Assembly: GCA_964547135.1 (NCBI GenBank)
Contig: CAZJMK010000011.1
Coordinates: forward strand, 1-64,000
Reading direction: 5' to 3'
Source: JAJXSS01 sp964547135
GTDB taxonomy: Bacteria; Planctomycetota; Phycisphaerae; Phycisphaerales; Phycisphaeraceae
Length of the DNA stretch: 64,000 nucleotides
Shown piece by piece: positions 17,298-25,051 of this stretch. The translations under genes were made by a program, and so were the position numbers. The notes under the pieces were generated by a model. It ran no database searches and was not told the DNA's origin. It saw nothing but the letters and a program-made list of their open reading frames with translations. How positions within the stretch are numbered: the stretch's first letter is position 1; each line of letters starts with the position of its first letter.

Positions 17298-17373
17298 GAC
17301 GCCGTACCCTTCAGGGCCGGATGGTTTGGTTTGTCATGCAGGAAAACCATCCGGGGCTGAAGCCCTCGGCGTC
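17298..17373. repeat. GACGCCG cloverleaf-like repeat, copy A2
   Basis: A full copy: GACGCCGTACCCTTCAGGG on the left, and ATCCGGGGCTGAAGCCC then TCGGCGTC on the right, with the loop tip ATGGTTT/AAACCAT also complementary. Just before it lies a repeat of the GACGCGATAAATCGC family in reverse (about 17230-17252) and a CCCGGGGGCG motif. Confidence 0.8.
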
Positions 17374-17430
17374 ATGGGTTGATTCAAACCATCATCACAA
17401 TCACGCAATCAAGCATTCGCAACAACCGCA

Positions 17431-18108
17431 TCAACCCCGGCGACGCCAGGCCATCAAGCCGGCACCGACGGTCAGCAGCGCCAAGCTGGCCGGTTCGGGA
17501 ATGGTGACGATCACGTTGTCGAATTTCTGTGGCCCGTTGAAATCGTACAAGCCGACCTTGCCGGAGGCGTAGGTGTTGCTCACCAGAGTCGTGTTGGTGA
17601 TGAAGTTGAGGTTGCTTAACTGATACAGGTCCGCACTGTAGGTATTGCCGGTGATTTGCAGAACGATGCGCAGGTCGGTACCGGGCGCTACGGGCAACGA
17701 TTCCTGTGCATACGAAACAAAGTTAGTCCCGCCGACCGTGACATGCCAGTAAACAAAGCCGGAGTTGGGGTTGACCACCAGCAACACGCCTTCCATGTTG
17801 CCGTTGGGGGCCAAACCCTGGCCATGGACGATGATGCCGCCGTCCCTGGCACCCAGCATGTCCACCTGTACGGTGGCCTCGGTGATGGTCAGGTCTTTGA
17901 TGGTGGTGATCGCCAACGGGTTGTTGTTGGGGCTGACGGCGTTGTATGCCCCGCCATCGACCACAAAGGCGTATTCGTTGTTCCAGTCCGGGTCGGGCTG
18001 ACCTTCCGTGCCATCGAATACATCGCTGAAATCAGCCGCGCCGACCGTGGCCGAAACGCCCAGCACCGCCAACGCACCCGCCCATCGACTCCACTTGCAA
18101 ATGCCCAT
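17431..18108 (-). CDS. PEP-CTERM secreted protein of unknown function
   Basis: The 225-residue product has a signal peptide (about 1-28, ending TVGAADF), a body that looks like a concanavalin-like/jelly-roll beta-sandwich (ATVQVDMLGARDGGIIVHGQ, VGLYDFNGPQKFDNVIV), and the C-terminal sorting signal PEPASLALLTVGAGLMAWRR. PEP-CTERM proteins are processed by exosortase and usually end up on the surface or in an exopolysaccharide matrix; the exosortase is not in this window. The start at 18108 is preferred over upstream ATGs because AGGGAGG lies before it and the signal peptide then begins correctly. Confidence 0.85.
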   Translation of the reverse strand: MGICKWSRWAGALAVLGVSATVGAADFSDVFDGTEGQPDPDWNNEYAFVVDGGAYNAVSPNNNPLAITTIKDLTITEATVQVDMLGARDGGIIVHGQGLAPNGNMEGVLLVVNPNSGFVYWHVTVGGTNFVSYAQESLPVAPGTDLRIVLQITGNTYSADLYQLSNLNFITNTTLVSNTYASGKVGLYDFNGPQKFDNVIVTIPEPASLALLTVGAGLMAWRRRG

Positions 18109-18472
18109 CGCCTCCGCCTCCCTGTTACACATCACAAAACAACACACTCACCCCTCAGGTGTATGTCACCCAAGGGCACGACCAACACACTCCCCCGCCC
18201 AGACAATCCAACATACCCGCGTATTTCTGCAAAGTCCATATTAAAAAAGAACAATCAGTATTTTTTGGGAGGGTCATTTTCGAACCCGTGGTTCAATCCG
18301 TTGGCGACACCCAAGTGATTGACGCCGTACCCTTGAGGGCCGGATTATTTGCAGGTGAAATCCGGGGCGAAAGCCCTTGGCGTCATGGGTTGATTCAAAC
18401 CAGCCTCACAATTAACCAATCCCCAGATTACCCAATCGCCAGATCACCAAATCACTGATTACAATCCCTTTC
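18109..18472. other. Gap between the PEP-CTERM gene and miaA
   Basis: About 360 bases, mostly promoter-region DNA of the two divergent genes. The section 18148-18290 is AT-richer and unique. A cloverleaf repeat (A3) lies at 18321-18384, and short runs resembling CCAGATTACCCAATCGCC at 18421-18465 look like another degenerate tandem repeat. No gene is seen. Confidence 0.65.
18321..18384. repeat. GACGCCG cloverleaf-like repeat, copy A3
   Basis: GACGCCGTACCCTTGAGGG on the left, AATCCGGGGCGAAAGCCC then TTGGCGTC on the right. It is shorter and more degenerate than A2 but followed by the same bases (ATGGGTTGATTCAAACC), so the conserved unit extends beyond the palindrome. Confidence 0.78.
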
Positions 18473-19540
18473 ATGACCGAGCGTTTGTCACCCCGTCCCA
18501 TCCTCATCCTCGGGCCGACAGCCGGGGGTAAAAGCGACTTTGCCGTCCAACTCGCGCAAAGCCTGCAAAAGCTCGGCGAACCTTTGCCGCACATTCTCGG
18601 TGCCGACTCGATGCAGGTGTATCGCCACATGGAAGCCGGCACCGCCAAGCCTTCACCGGCCCTGCGCGCCCAAGTGCCGCACCATTTGATCGACCTTTGC
18701 CAACCCACCGACCGCTTCACCGTCCACGATTGGCTGACCCAGGCTGAAAAACAACTCACGCAACTGGCTGAGCAACGCACCCGGGCCATCATCGTCGGCG
18801 GAACCAACCTTTACATCAAAGCCTTCCTCGAAGGTCTGTTCACCCGTGAAGCTGACAACGATCATGCTGGCTCATCCGCCTCCGCCGGGTTCGACCCTGC
18901 ATTGCGTGCCCAGCTTGAACAGCTCGACAACCAGTCGATGCACGACCGACTGGCAGCGGTGGACGCTGAATCCGCCCAACGCATTCATCGCAATGATCGC
19001 AAACGCATGATTCGCGCCCTGGAGGTTTTCACCCTCACCGGCTCACCCATCAGCAGCCGACAAACCCAGTGGGACCAGCATTATCAAGCCTACAAAAACC
19101 CGGATGCGATGGTGAACCAGGCAGACGAAAAACCGGGGGTGCGTTATCGGCATGACCCCATCCTCATCGGGCTGCACTGGCCGACGGAGCTGATCAACCG
19201 TCGCATCAACGCACGGGTGAAGGAAATGTTTTACCCCCAGCAGTTCGGGCGCAGTGATGAATCATTGCCTGCGGAAACGATGCGCCTCGAACAAGCCGGG
19301 GTGCTCGGACCACAGGCACGACTGGCCTTGGGTTACAAACAGGTGCTCGAACATTTGGCGGGACGATGCTCACTCGATGATGCGTTTGAGCAAACCAAAA
19401 TTCAAACCCGCCGATTTGCCCGCCAGCAGCGTACCTGGCTCAAACGGTATCAGGGCGTGCATTGGCTGCCTGCGGGTGAAACCGAGTTGAGTCAGTGGGT
19501 GGAACGCAGTGTGAAAATCATTGCCAACCACAACAACTGA
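18473..19540 (+). CDS. miaA: tRNA dimethylallyltransferase MiaA
   Basis: Transfers a dimethylallyl group to N6 of A37 in tRNAs that read codons starting with U, improving decoding. The 355-residue product has the P-loop GPTAGGKS (14-21), the tRNA/substrate segment GADSMQVYRHMEAGTAKP (about 43-60), the IIVGGTNLYIKAFLEGL segment (about 105-120), and a C-terminal helical part with QTKIQTRRFARQQRTWLKR. About 40-60 residues longer than many bacterial MiaA, because of small insertions near 130 and 205. A strong terminator follows 50 bases after the stop codon. Confidence 0.95.
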   Translation: MTERLSPRPILILGPTAGGKSDFAVQLAQSLQKLGEPLPHILGADSMQVYRHMEAGTAKPSPALRAQVPHHLIDLCQPTDRFTVHDWLTQAEKQLTQLAEQRTRAIIVGGTNLYIKAFLEGLFTREADNDHAGSSASAGFDPALRAQLEQLDNQSMHDRLAAVDAESAQRIHRNDRKRMIRALEVFTLTGSPISSRQTQWDQHYQAYKNPDAMVNQADEKPGVRYRHDPILIGLHWPTELINRRINARVKEMFYPQQFGRSDESLPAETMRLEQAGVLGPQARLALGYKQVLEHLAGRCSLDDAFEQTKIQTRRFARQQRTWLKRYQGVHWLPAGETELSQWVERSVKIIANHNN

Positions 19541-19589
19541 CGGAGCGTGCCGCAGGGGCGTGGGCAGCCTGCCATGGGTGAAAATAAAA

Positions 19590-19634
19590 GAGGTCAGAAG
19601 CACTGTGGCAAGGCTTCTGACCTCGGGGTTTTTT
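19590..19634 (+). terminator. Rho-independent terminator after miaA
   Basis: A perfect 12-bp stem, GAGGTCAGAAGC with GCTTCTGACCTC (19590-19601 and 19613-19624), an 11-base loop, then GGGG and a run of six T. Confidence 0.85.
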
Positions 19635-19660
19635 CAACTGGGTTTTGCGATGATCCGGGG

Positions 19661-19987
19661 CTAAAGCAATTTGCGTTAATTATTGGAATGCTTGAATCCC
19701 CTCTCCCTCCGGGAGAGGGTGGCCGAGTCCGCGAGGCCGGGTGAGGGCGTGTCTTGGAAATATCTGGCAAACGAAAGTATGAGTATCACAGACGCCCTCA
19801 CCCTAACCCTCTCCCTCCGGGAGAGGGTGGCCGAGTCCGCGAGGCCGGGTGAGGGCGTGTCTTGGAAATATCTGGCAAACGAAAGTATGAGTATCACAGA
19901 CGCCCTCACCCTAACCCTCTCCCGGAGGGAGAGGGGACTGAACAAGGCATGTCGCTCTCCAAGGAATTTCGCGAATTGCTCTCAAGC
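19661..19987. mobile_element. MITE-like insertion inside a cloverleaf repeat
   Basis: A GACGCCG-type repeat is cut in two: its left part ends GATCCGGGGCTAAAGC (to 19667) and its right part resumes AAGCCCTCGGCGTC (from 19984). The 313 bases between (19668-19980) are bounded by a near-direct repeat CTAAAGC / CTCAAGC and by imperfect terminal inverted repeats (AGCAATTTGCGTTAATT against AGCAATTCGCGAAATTC on the other strand). The interior is a 108-base tandem repeat. No transposase is encoded, so it would depend on an enzyme elsewhere. Confidence 0.65.
19698..19936. repeat. 108-base tandem repeat, about 2.2 copies
   Basis: Each unit runs from CTCTCCCTCCGGGAGAGGG through GGCCGGGTGAGGGCGTGTC and GGCAAACGAAAGTATGAG to CGCCCTCACCCTAACC. 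Copies start at 19701 and 19809, with a partial third from 19917, and the two full units appear identical. The CCCTCACCCTAACCCTCTCCC palindrome is a motif I recognise as common between genes of many bacteria; a related copy is at about 35009-35065. Confidence 0.85.
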
Positions 19988-20009
19988 CCTCGGCGTCATG
20001 ACTGATCAC

Positions 20010-22196
20010 TTACTTGATGAACAACATTTCGCTGTACTTGGGCAGCGGCCAAATGTCATCAGCGATGATGTTTTCCAAGGCATCGGAAGCCTTGCGCACG
20101 CTCAGCATCGCGGGCACCACTTCATCACGGAAGTGCTTGGCGTGATGCAGCACATCACCTTCGCTCTTGTGTGCCACCGCATGTTCGAGTTTGTCGATGG
20201 CTGACTCCAGTGAACCCACCAGGTCGGTGATTTTGTCCAGGCTGGTGGTGTCCACCTTTTTGCCCGCGTTTTTCATGGCCGAGGCGGTGTGCGCCAATTC
20301 ACCCTGATACCGATACGCAGCCGGCAGCACATGTTCACGGGCGACTTCCAAGGCCACCAGGCTCTCGGTGTTCACATCCTTGCAGTAACGTTCCAGGTAG
20401 ATTTCATAGCGCGAGTGCGTTTCCCTGGGCGACAGCACGTTGTATTTGTCGAAGAGGCTCAGGTGTTCCTTGTTGGGCAGTTCCGCCAGGGCATCGACGG
20501 TGTTACGCAGGTTGGGCAGACCGCGCTTCTCGGCTTCCTTGTGCCAGGCTTCCGAGTACCCATCGCCATTGAAAATGATGGCCTTGTGTTCCTTGTAGAT
20601 TTCACCAATGATGTCCTGCGCCGCAGCAGGCAGCTTCTTCAAGTCACCCTTGATGCGTTTTTCAATCTCCGCGGTGACGAAATCCAGCGACTCCGCCACG
20701 ATGGTGTTGAGCACCACCAAAGGCCCGGCAATCGATTGGCTCGAACCCACGGCTCGGAACTCGAACTTGTTGCCGGTGAAGGCAAACGGGCTGGTGCGGT
20801 TACGATCGCCATAGTCCTTGGGCAACGGCGGCAGGGTATCCACGCCGACGGTCAGATGGCCCTGACCCTTGGGGCCTTTGATTTTGCCCTTGGCGATGGA
20901 TTCGAAAATATCGGTGAGCATGTCACCAAGGAAGATGCTGATGATGGCCGGGGGCGCTTCATTGGCACCCAGACGATGATCGTTACCACTGTGAGCCACG
21001 CCGACGCGCAGCAACTTGCTCCACTTATGCACCGCCCGAATCACCGCCACGCAGAAGAGCAGGAACTGCATGTTTTCGTGGGGGGTTTCGCCGGGTTCCA
21101 AAAGGTTGCCGACCTTGGCGCCGCCCAGCGACCAGTTGAGGTGCTTGCCGCTGCCGTTGATCCCGGCAAAGGGTTTTTCGTGCAGCAGACATTCCATCCC
21201 GTATTTCTGAGCGATGCGCTTGAGCGTGGTCATCACCAGTTGCTGATGGTCGGCTGCGAGGTTGGCGTTTTCATAAACCGGGGCGATCTCGTACTGACTG
21301 GGCGCCACTTCATTGTGACGGGTTTTCACCGGCACGCCGAGTTTGTAAAGCTCACGTTCACTTTCGAGCATGAACGCCAGCACGCGATCAGGGATCACGC
21401 CGAAGTACTGGTCTTCAAATTCCTGGCCCTTGGGCGGCTTGGCACCAAAAAGCGTACGACCGGTGAGCAACAGGTCCGGTCGGCTGTAGTAGAAGTTACG
21501 ATCAATGAGGAAGTATTCCTGCTCCGGCCCGGCGGTGGCGAAAATAAAACCCGGATTGTCATTGCCCAGGGCATTGAGCAGGCGCGTGGCTGCCTTGGAA
21601 AGCGCCTGCATCGAACGCAGCACCGGGGTTTTTTTGTCGAGGGCTTCACCGGTCCAGGAAACGAAAGCGGTGGGAATGACCAGCACCGTACCGTTGGGGT
21701 TTTCCAGAATGTAGGCAGGGCTGGTCACGTCCCAGGCGGTGTAGCCGCGCGCTTCGAAGGTGGCGCGGATGCCGCCGGAGGGGAAGGAGGAGGCATCGGG
21801 TTCGCCTTGAATCAACTGCTTGCCGGTGAACTCGGCCAGGGCGCCGCCCTTGTAATCGGGGCTGAGGAAGCTGTCGTGCTTTTCCGCGGTGATGCCGGTG
21901 AGCGGGTAGAAGACGTGTGCGTAGTGCGTGGCCCCTTTTTCAATGGCCCAGTCACGCATGGCTGTGGCCACGGCATCGGCGACCGAAGCGTCCAGCTTGG
22001 CGCCTTCGTCGATGGTTTTCTTCAGGGCTTTGTACACAGCCTTGGGCAGACGCTCCTGCATGACCGATTCGCTGAAGACGTTGGCGCCGAAGATGTCCTT
22101 GGCGGGCGTCTGCGCGAAGTTCAAGCGGGATTCCAGCGGCTTGTACGAATTGATGGCAGCGATGGCGGCGTAACGAGCATTCTGATTGGCGGCCAT
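20010..22196 (-). CDS. glnN: Glutamine synthetase type III (GlnN)
   Basis: ATP-dependent synthesis of glutamine from glutamate and ammonia; the large GSIII form is known from Bacteroidetes, cyanobacteria and planctomycetes. The 728-residue length is typical of GSIII and far above the roughly 450-470 of type I. Seen: KGATHYAHVFYPLTGITAEK (about 90-110), SFPSGGIRATFEARGYTAWD, AGPEQEYFLIDR (metal-binding Glu), KTRHNEVAPSQYEIAPVYE, and INGSGKHLNWSLG with the loop residues that bind glutamate. GGAAGGAG lies ten bases before the start. It is monocistronic, with a long upstream region that could carry nitrogen control. Confidence 0.96.
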   Translation of the reverse strand: MAANQNARYAAIAAINSYKPLESRLNFAQTPAKDIFGANVFSESVMQERLPKAVYKALKKTIDEGAKLDASVADAVATAMRDWAIEKGATHYAHVFYPLTGITAEKHDSFLSPDYKGGALAEFTGKQLIQGEPDASSFPSGGIRATFEARGYTAWDVTSPAYILENPNGTVLVIPTAFVSWTGEALDKKTPVLRSMQALSKAATRLLNALGNDNPGFIFATAGPEQEYFLIDRNFYYSRPDLLLTGRTLFGAKPPKGQEFEDQYFGVIPDRVLAFMLESERELYKLGVPVKTRHNEVAPSQYEIAPVYENANLAADHQQLVMTTLKRIAQKYGMECLLHEKPFAGINGSGKHLNWSLGGAKVGNLLEPGETPHENMQFLLFCVAVIRAVHKWSKLLRVGVAHSGNDHRLGANEAPPAIISIFLGDMLTDIFESIAKGKIKGPKGQGHLTVGVDTLPPLPKDYGDRNRTSPFAFTGNKFEFRAVGSSQSIAGPLVVLNTIVAESLDFVTAEIEKRIKGDLKKLPAAAQDIIGEIYKEHKAIIFNGDGYSEAWHKEAEKRGLPNLRNTVDALAELPNKEHLSLFDKYNVLSPRETHSRYEIYLERYCKDVNTESLVALEVAREHVLPAAYRYQGELAHTASAMKNAGKKVDTTSLDKITDLVGSLESAIDKLEHAVAHKSEGDVLHHAKHFRDEVVPAMLSVRKASDALENIIADDIWPLPKYSEMLFIK

Positions 22197-22723
22197 GAGA
22201 ACTTAACTCCTTCCAGTGAGACGGTGTTGAGGGTGTAAAAAATTGAGGCGCACGGATGGACGATGCACACTTTGCAAGGTCCGTGCCCAAGTGATGCGAT
22301 TGTTTTGGAGCCCCTTGTAAACCCGGTGATTCGCAGATTGTAGGTGCTGCAACGCCTGCGTCCAGTAACAATTTAATAGGACCCCCAAATGCCTATTTAA
22401 TGCGCGCCGACAAAAGACCCAGGCTTGGTTTGCCTAGTTGTTGATCGGTGGGTGTAACAAGCCCATCGGCTGTGAATGGTGTGACGGGTCGGAATGGGTC
22501 TAACTTCAGGGGTAGGGATGCAAATATCAGGCCGAGGGCGTGGCGGTGATAGAAGTGGCCGAGTGACGGAACCGTATGCGAATGTTAGCGCCGCGATTTA
22601 TCGCGTCGATGGTTGCCAGGCAAGCGCGGTGATGACAAATCGGTATCGGGTCGGTTATGATACTTTCGCATCAACATCACCCATCATCAGGTACTCACCA
22701 CCAACTTCACGAAGGAGATCGTC
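22197..22723. other. Divergent upstream region of glnN and the Spy-like gene
   Basis: About 530 bases without a gene. Near glnN, two ATTTAAT boxes (22371-22377 and 22395-22401) are 24 bases apart and may be regulatory. Further right, AAGTGGCCGAGTGACGG (about 22553) is followed by the inverted GACGCGATAAATCGC... repeat (22584-22607). The promoter of the next gene lies at 22632-22661. Confidence 0.6.
22632..22661 (+). promoter_or_regulatory. Candidate sigma-70 promoter of the Spy-like gene
   Basis: ATGACA (22632-22637) and TATGAT (22656-22661) are 18 bases apart, each one mismatch from consensus. They lie about 60 bases before the start codon of the gene at 22724. Confidence 0.4.
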
Positions 22724-23437
22724 ATGCATCGCAAAGCCCTGACCCTGCTCACAGGACTGACTTTGGCATGGTTGCCCTGCACTTTCACTTTCGCTGAAGA
22801 AGCTCCGGTCAAAGAAGCCCCCACGCTTAAGCAAAAGGAATCCGTCGAGAGCAAAGCGCCCAAAGCCGAAAAGACCCCCGCAGGCGTCCCTGTTTACTAC
22901 GCAACGATTCTCAAAGAGCTTGGCCTGGAAGGCGAACAACGCGAAAAGTTCATCGCCAAGGTGCGTGAGCGCCAACAGGCGGTCAACGCCTGGAAAAAGG
23001 AAAATGACGCCAAGGTCAAGGAACTGAATCAGCAGGCCACGGATGCCAAGACCAAGGGCGATGTCGCCGGCGAATCGCAGGCGAAAAAAGAAGTCAAAAC
23101 CCTCAACGATGAACTGGCGAAACTCGAAGAGGAACACACCGCACAGATTCATTCCGTGCTCACCGATGAACAACGCGCCAAGTTGACAGCTTACAACGCC
23201 TACACCGGCTTACTACGCAGCTTCGCCCGCGCTTCGATCAGCGACGATCAGAAAGCACAGATCAAACAGATCGTGTACGCCCACGCCAAGGAGTTTGGGC
23301 AATTGGCTGAAAACGATCGCAAAGGCCGACAGACGCTGCGCGAAAAAATCATCGATGAGGTGCGCCAAAACGTGCTCACCCCCGAGCAACAGGCAGCCTT
23401 GCCCTCCGCGAAGAAGCCTGCGGAAGGCAAAGAGTGA
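22724..23437 (+). CDS. Secreted helical protein, Spy/CpxP-like in general character
   Basis: The 237-residue product has a signal peptide (about 1-25, cut near TFAEEA), a charged Lys/Glu/Pro-rich linker (about 26-60) and a long alpha-helical, probably coiled-coil region (about 65-230) rich in Lys, Glu, Gln and Ala, with VLTDEQRAKLTAYNAYTG and VLTPEQQAALPSAKK. Such LTxEQ-type motifs recall periplasmic Spy/CpxP-like proteins that bind misfolded proteins or metals, but the match is loose and I do not assign the family firmly. AAGGAG lies six bases before the ATG. It stands alone. Confidence 0.7.
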   Translation: MHRKALTLLTGLTLAWLPCTFTFAEEAPVKEAPTLKQKESVESKAPKAEKTPAGVPVYYATILKELGLEGEQREKFIAKVRERQQAVNAWKKENDAKVKELNQQATDAKTKGDVAGESQAKKEVKTLNDELAKLEEEHTAQIHSVLTDEQRAKLTAYNAYTGLLRSFARASISDDQKAQIKQIVYAHAKEFGQLAENDRKGRQTLREKIIDEVRQNVLTPEQQAALPSAKKPAEGKE

Positions 23438-23841
23438 TTGGGTGAATTGACGATGCGGTGATTTTTCAGGACGGTTTCGAATCATACATGACGCCGAGGG
23501 CTTTAGCCCCGGATTGTTTGCATGATGAAAAGACAAACATCCGGCCCTAAAGGGCACGGCGTCAAAATCAAGCGCGAAAAAAACAGAAATCACCCAATCA
23601 CCCAAGGGTTCAATGAAGAATACCCGGACCCTCGTCATTCGCTGCGCTCATGCCTCGTTCCCGGCTTGGATTCAACACCACAACAAATCAAAATCGACTC
23701 GCCATTTTTTGTCGAATCATCAAACCCTAACCGTTTTCCAATCTTTTACCGATGCCCGGCATTGGTTGATGGACTATGGTAAAGCGTGCGGCGAGTTGGG
23801 GTGTTTTTTTGTCATCCGGGCTGATGGGAAGCGAGGGTTCC
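23438..23841. other. Repeat-bearing gap before the pseudopilin-like gene
   Basis: About 400 bases without a gene. It contains a cloverleaf repeat (23490-23563), a CCAAGCC-type element in its long form with TACCCGGACCCTCGTC and GCCTCGTTCCCGGCTTGG (23620-23669), and unique sequence up to the next start. An in-frame ATG at 23776 precedes the gene but has no SD. Confidence 0.7.
23490..23563. repeat. GACGCCG cloverleaf-like repeat, copy A4 (inverted)
   Basis: Reads GACGCCGAGGGCTTTAGCC on the left and ACATCCGGCCCTAAAGGGC then ACGGCGTC on the right: the same unit as A2 in opposite orientation. Confidence 0.8.
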
Positions 23842-24723
23842 ATGATGAGCCGAGCGTCGGGTGTTGCTGTTGTTTCACGTCAGAATCGCTCTGCGTTCAC
23901 ACTGATTGAGCTGTTGGTGGTGATTTCCATCATTGCGCTATTGATTGGCATTTTGCTGCCGGTGCTGGGCAGGGCACGTGAGTCAGCTCGCACTACGCAG
24001 TGTCTGAGCAACCTCAAACAGTGGGGCATCGCGCTCAACAGCTACATCATTGACAACAATCAGACATTGCCGGGGGAGGGAGCATCTTTTGGACCTTCAT
24101 CCCCAGTTCGTACATGGAATCCTGGTCGACCAAATAACGCTTGGAACAATATGTCTGAAAGTGCTTGGTACAATGCGTTACCACGTTATGTAGATGCAGA
24201 CCGATATGGGGATATTTACAACGGAACCGATGCTGTGGGCTTTTCGGGGGGCTATCGATCGAATTGGATTATGTATTGTCCTTCGAGAGTTGTACAACAA
24301 AAAAATTCCAATAGCGCACAGAATGGATGCCACTATGCTATGAACGCAACATTTAATGGATCCGGTACATCTGGCACTACATTGATTGAATTTACATCAA
24401 TTCCGACGCTCAGTGAGTTCCGCCATTACCTACGCCTGAACCGCGTCTCTCGTCCGGAGGCCACTGTTTTTCTTGCGGAAGGTGGCAATGTACCCAATGT
24501 GAGTCCTCGCACCAATAGCATGTTGCGGGATCGTCATGGAGATGGTGCCAATGGCGGACAAGGCGGCTCCGGATACAACCTGCTGTTCATGGATGGTAAC
24601 GCCCGGTTTATTCGCAACGTGGATGCCCCCGCACCAGCATCTGGAAATATTCTGATTGGACCCAACGATCCGCCTTTCCAATACACCACGCCCCAACTGA
24701 TCATCTGGGGACCGTTCTTCTAA
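23842..24723 (+). CDS. Pseudopilin-like protein with prepilin cleavage site
   Basis: The 293-residue product has a type IV prepilin/type II secretion pseudopilin N-terminus: a short positive leader, then AFTLIELLVVISIIALLIGI with Glu at position +5 after cleavage, followed by RARESARTTQCLSNLKQWG. The C-terminal part has RHGDG and YNLLFMDGNARF, as in the large planctomycete families (DUF1559-like) whose members end in an H-X9-DG region. Their role is unknown; they are probably membrane-anchored and exported by a pseudopilus system. The start at 23842 is chosen because GAGGG lies just before it. Codon use between 24100 and 24400 is visibly more AT-rich than in neighbouring genes. A terminator follows. 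Confidence 0.87.
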   Translation: MMSRASGVAVVSRQNRSAFTLIELLVVISIIALLIGILLPVLGRARESARTTQCLSNLKQWGIALNSYIIDNNQTLPGEGASFGPSSPVRTWNPGRPNNAWNNMSESAWYNALPRYVDADRYGDIYNGTDAVGFSGGYRSNWIMYCPSRVVQQKNSNSAQNGCHYAMNATFNGSGTSGTTLIEFTSIPTLSEFRHYLRLNRVSRPEATVFLAEGGNVPNVSPRTNSMLRDRHGDGANGGQGGSGYNLLFMDGNARFIRNVDAPAPASGNILIGPNDPPFQYTTPQLIIWGPFF

Positions 24724-25051
24724 AAACATTTAGCCCCCGGTCAATGACCGGGGGTTTGTTTTTTGGGTCGTGGGTATAGGAGGCTGTGTGCTGATGACGC
24801 CGAGGGCTTTAGCCCCGGATGGTTTGCACATTGTCCATTATCCAATGATATTCATGGTGGGTCCGCTCGCAGACGCGCTTGACCCACCCTGCACAGCTTG
24901 GTTGCCGAGTGCCACTGGCAGCTTGTCTGCCAGTGCATTCCCACTGCAGCGCGTCATGGCAATACCATCAACGATCACAGACGCGATCCATCGCGGCGCT
25001 CACCAAAGCGCCGACGCAAAGCGTCCGAGCCAAACAAATCCGAAATTTACG
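24724..25051. other. Gap between the pseudopilin-like and LysM genes
   Basis: After the terminator comes a half cloverleaf repeat (24796-24828), a GTCCGCTCGCAGACGCGCTTGAC motif region (24857-24886; a relative is at 51300-51333), a CACTGGCAG/CTGCCAGTG hairpin (24913-24935), then the GACGCGATCCATCGC... and CGCCGACGCAAAGCG repeats (about 24980-25028). No gene is seen. Confidence 0.7.
24732..24764 (+). terminator. Rho-independent terminator of the pseudopilin-like gene
   Basis: CCCCCGGTC pairs with GACCGGGGG around a three-base loop, followed by TTTGTTTTTT. It starts about ten bases after the stop codon. Confidence 0.88.

Noticed and set aside
19683..20204. 173-codon frame across the 108-base tandem repeat
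   Set aside because: It translates the tandem DNA repeat twice and then the antisense of glnN; no SD.
20289..22238. 649-codon plus-strand frame opposite glnN
   Set aside because: A shadow frame of a highly conserved GC-rich gene; its product shows no domain and glnN is certain.
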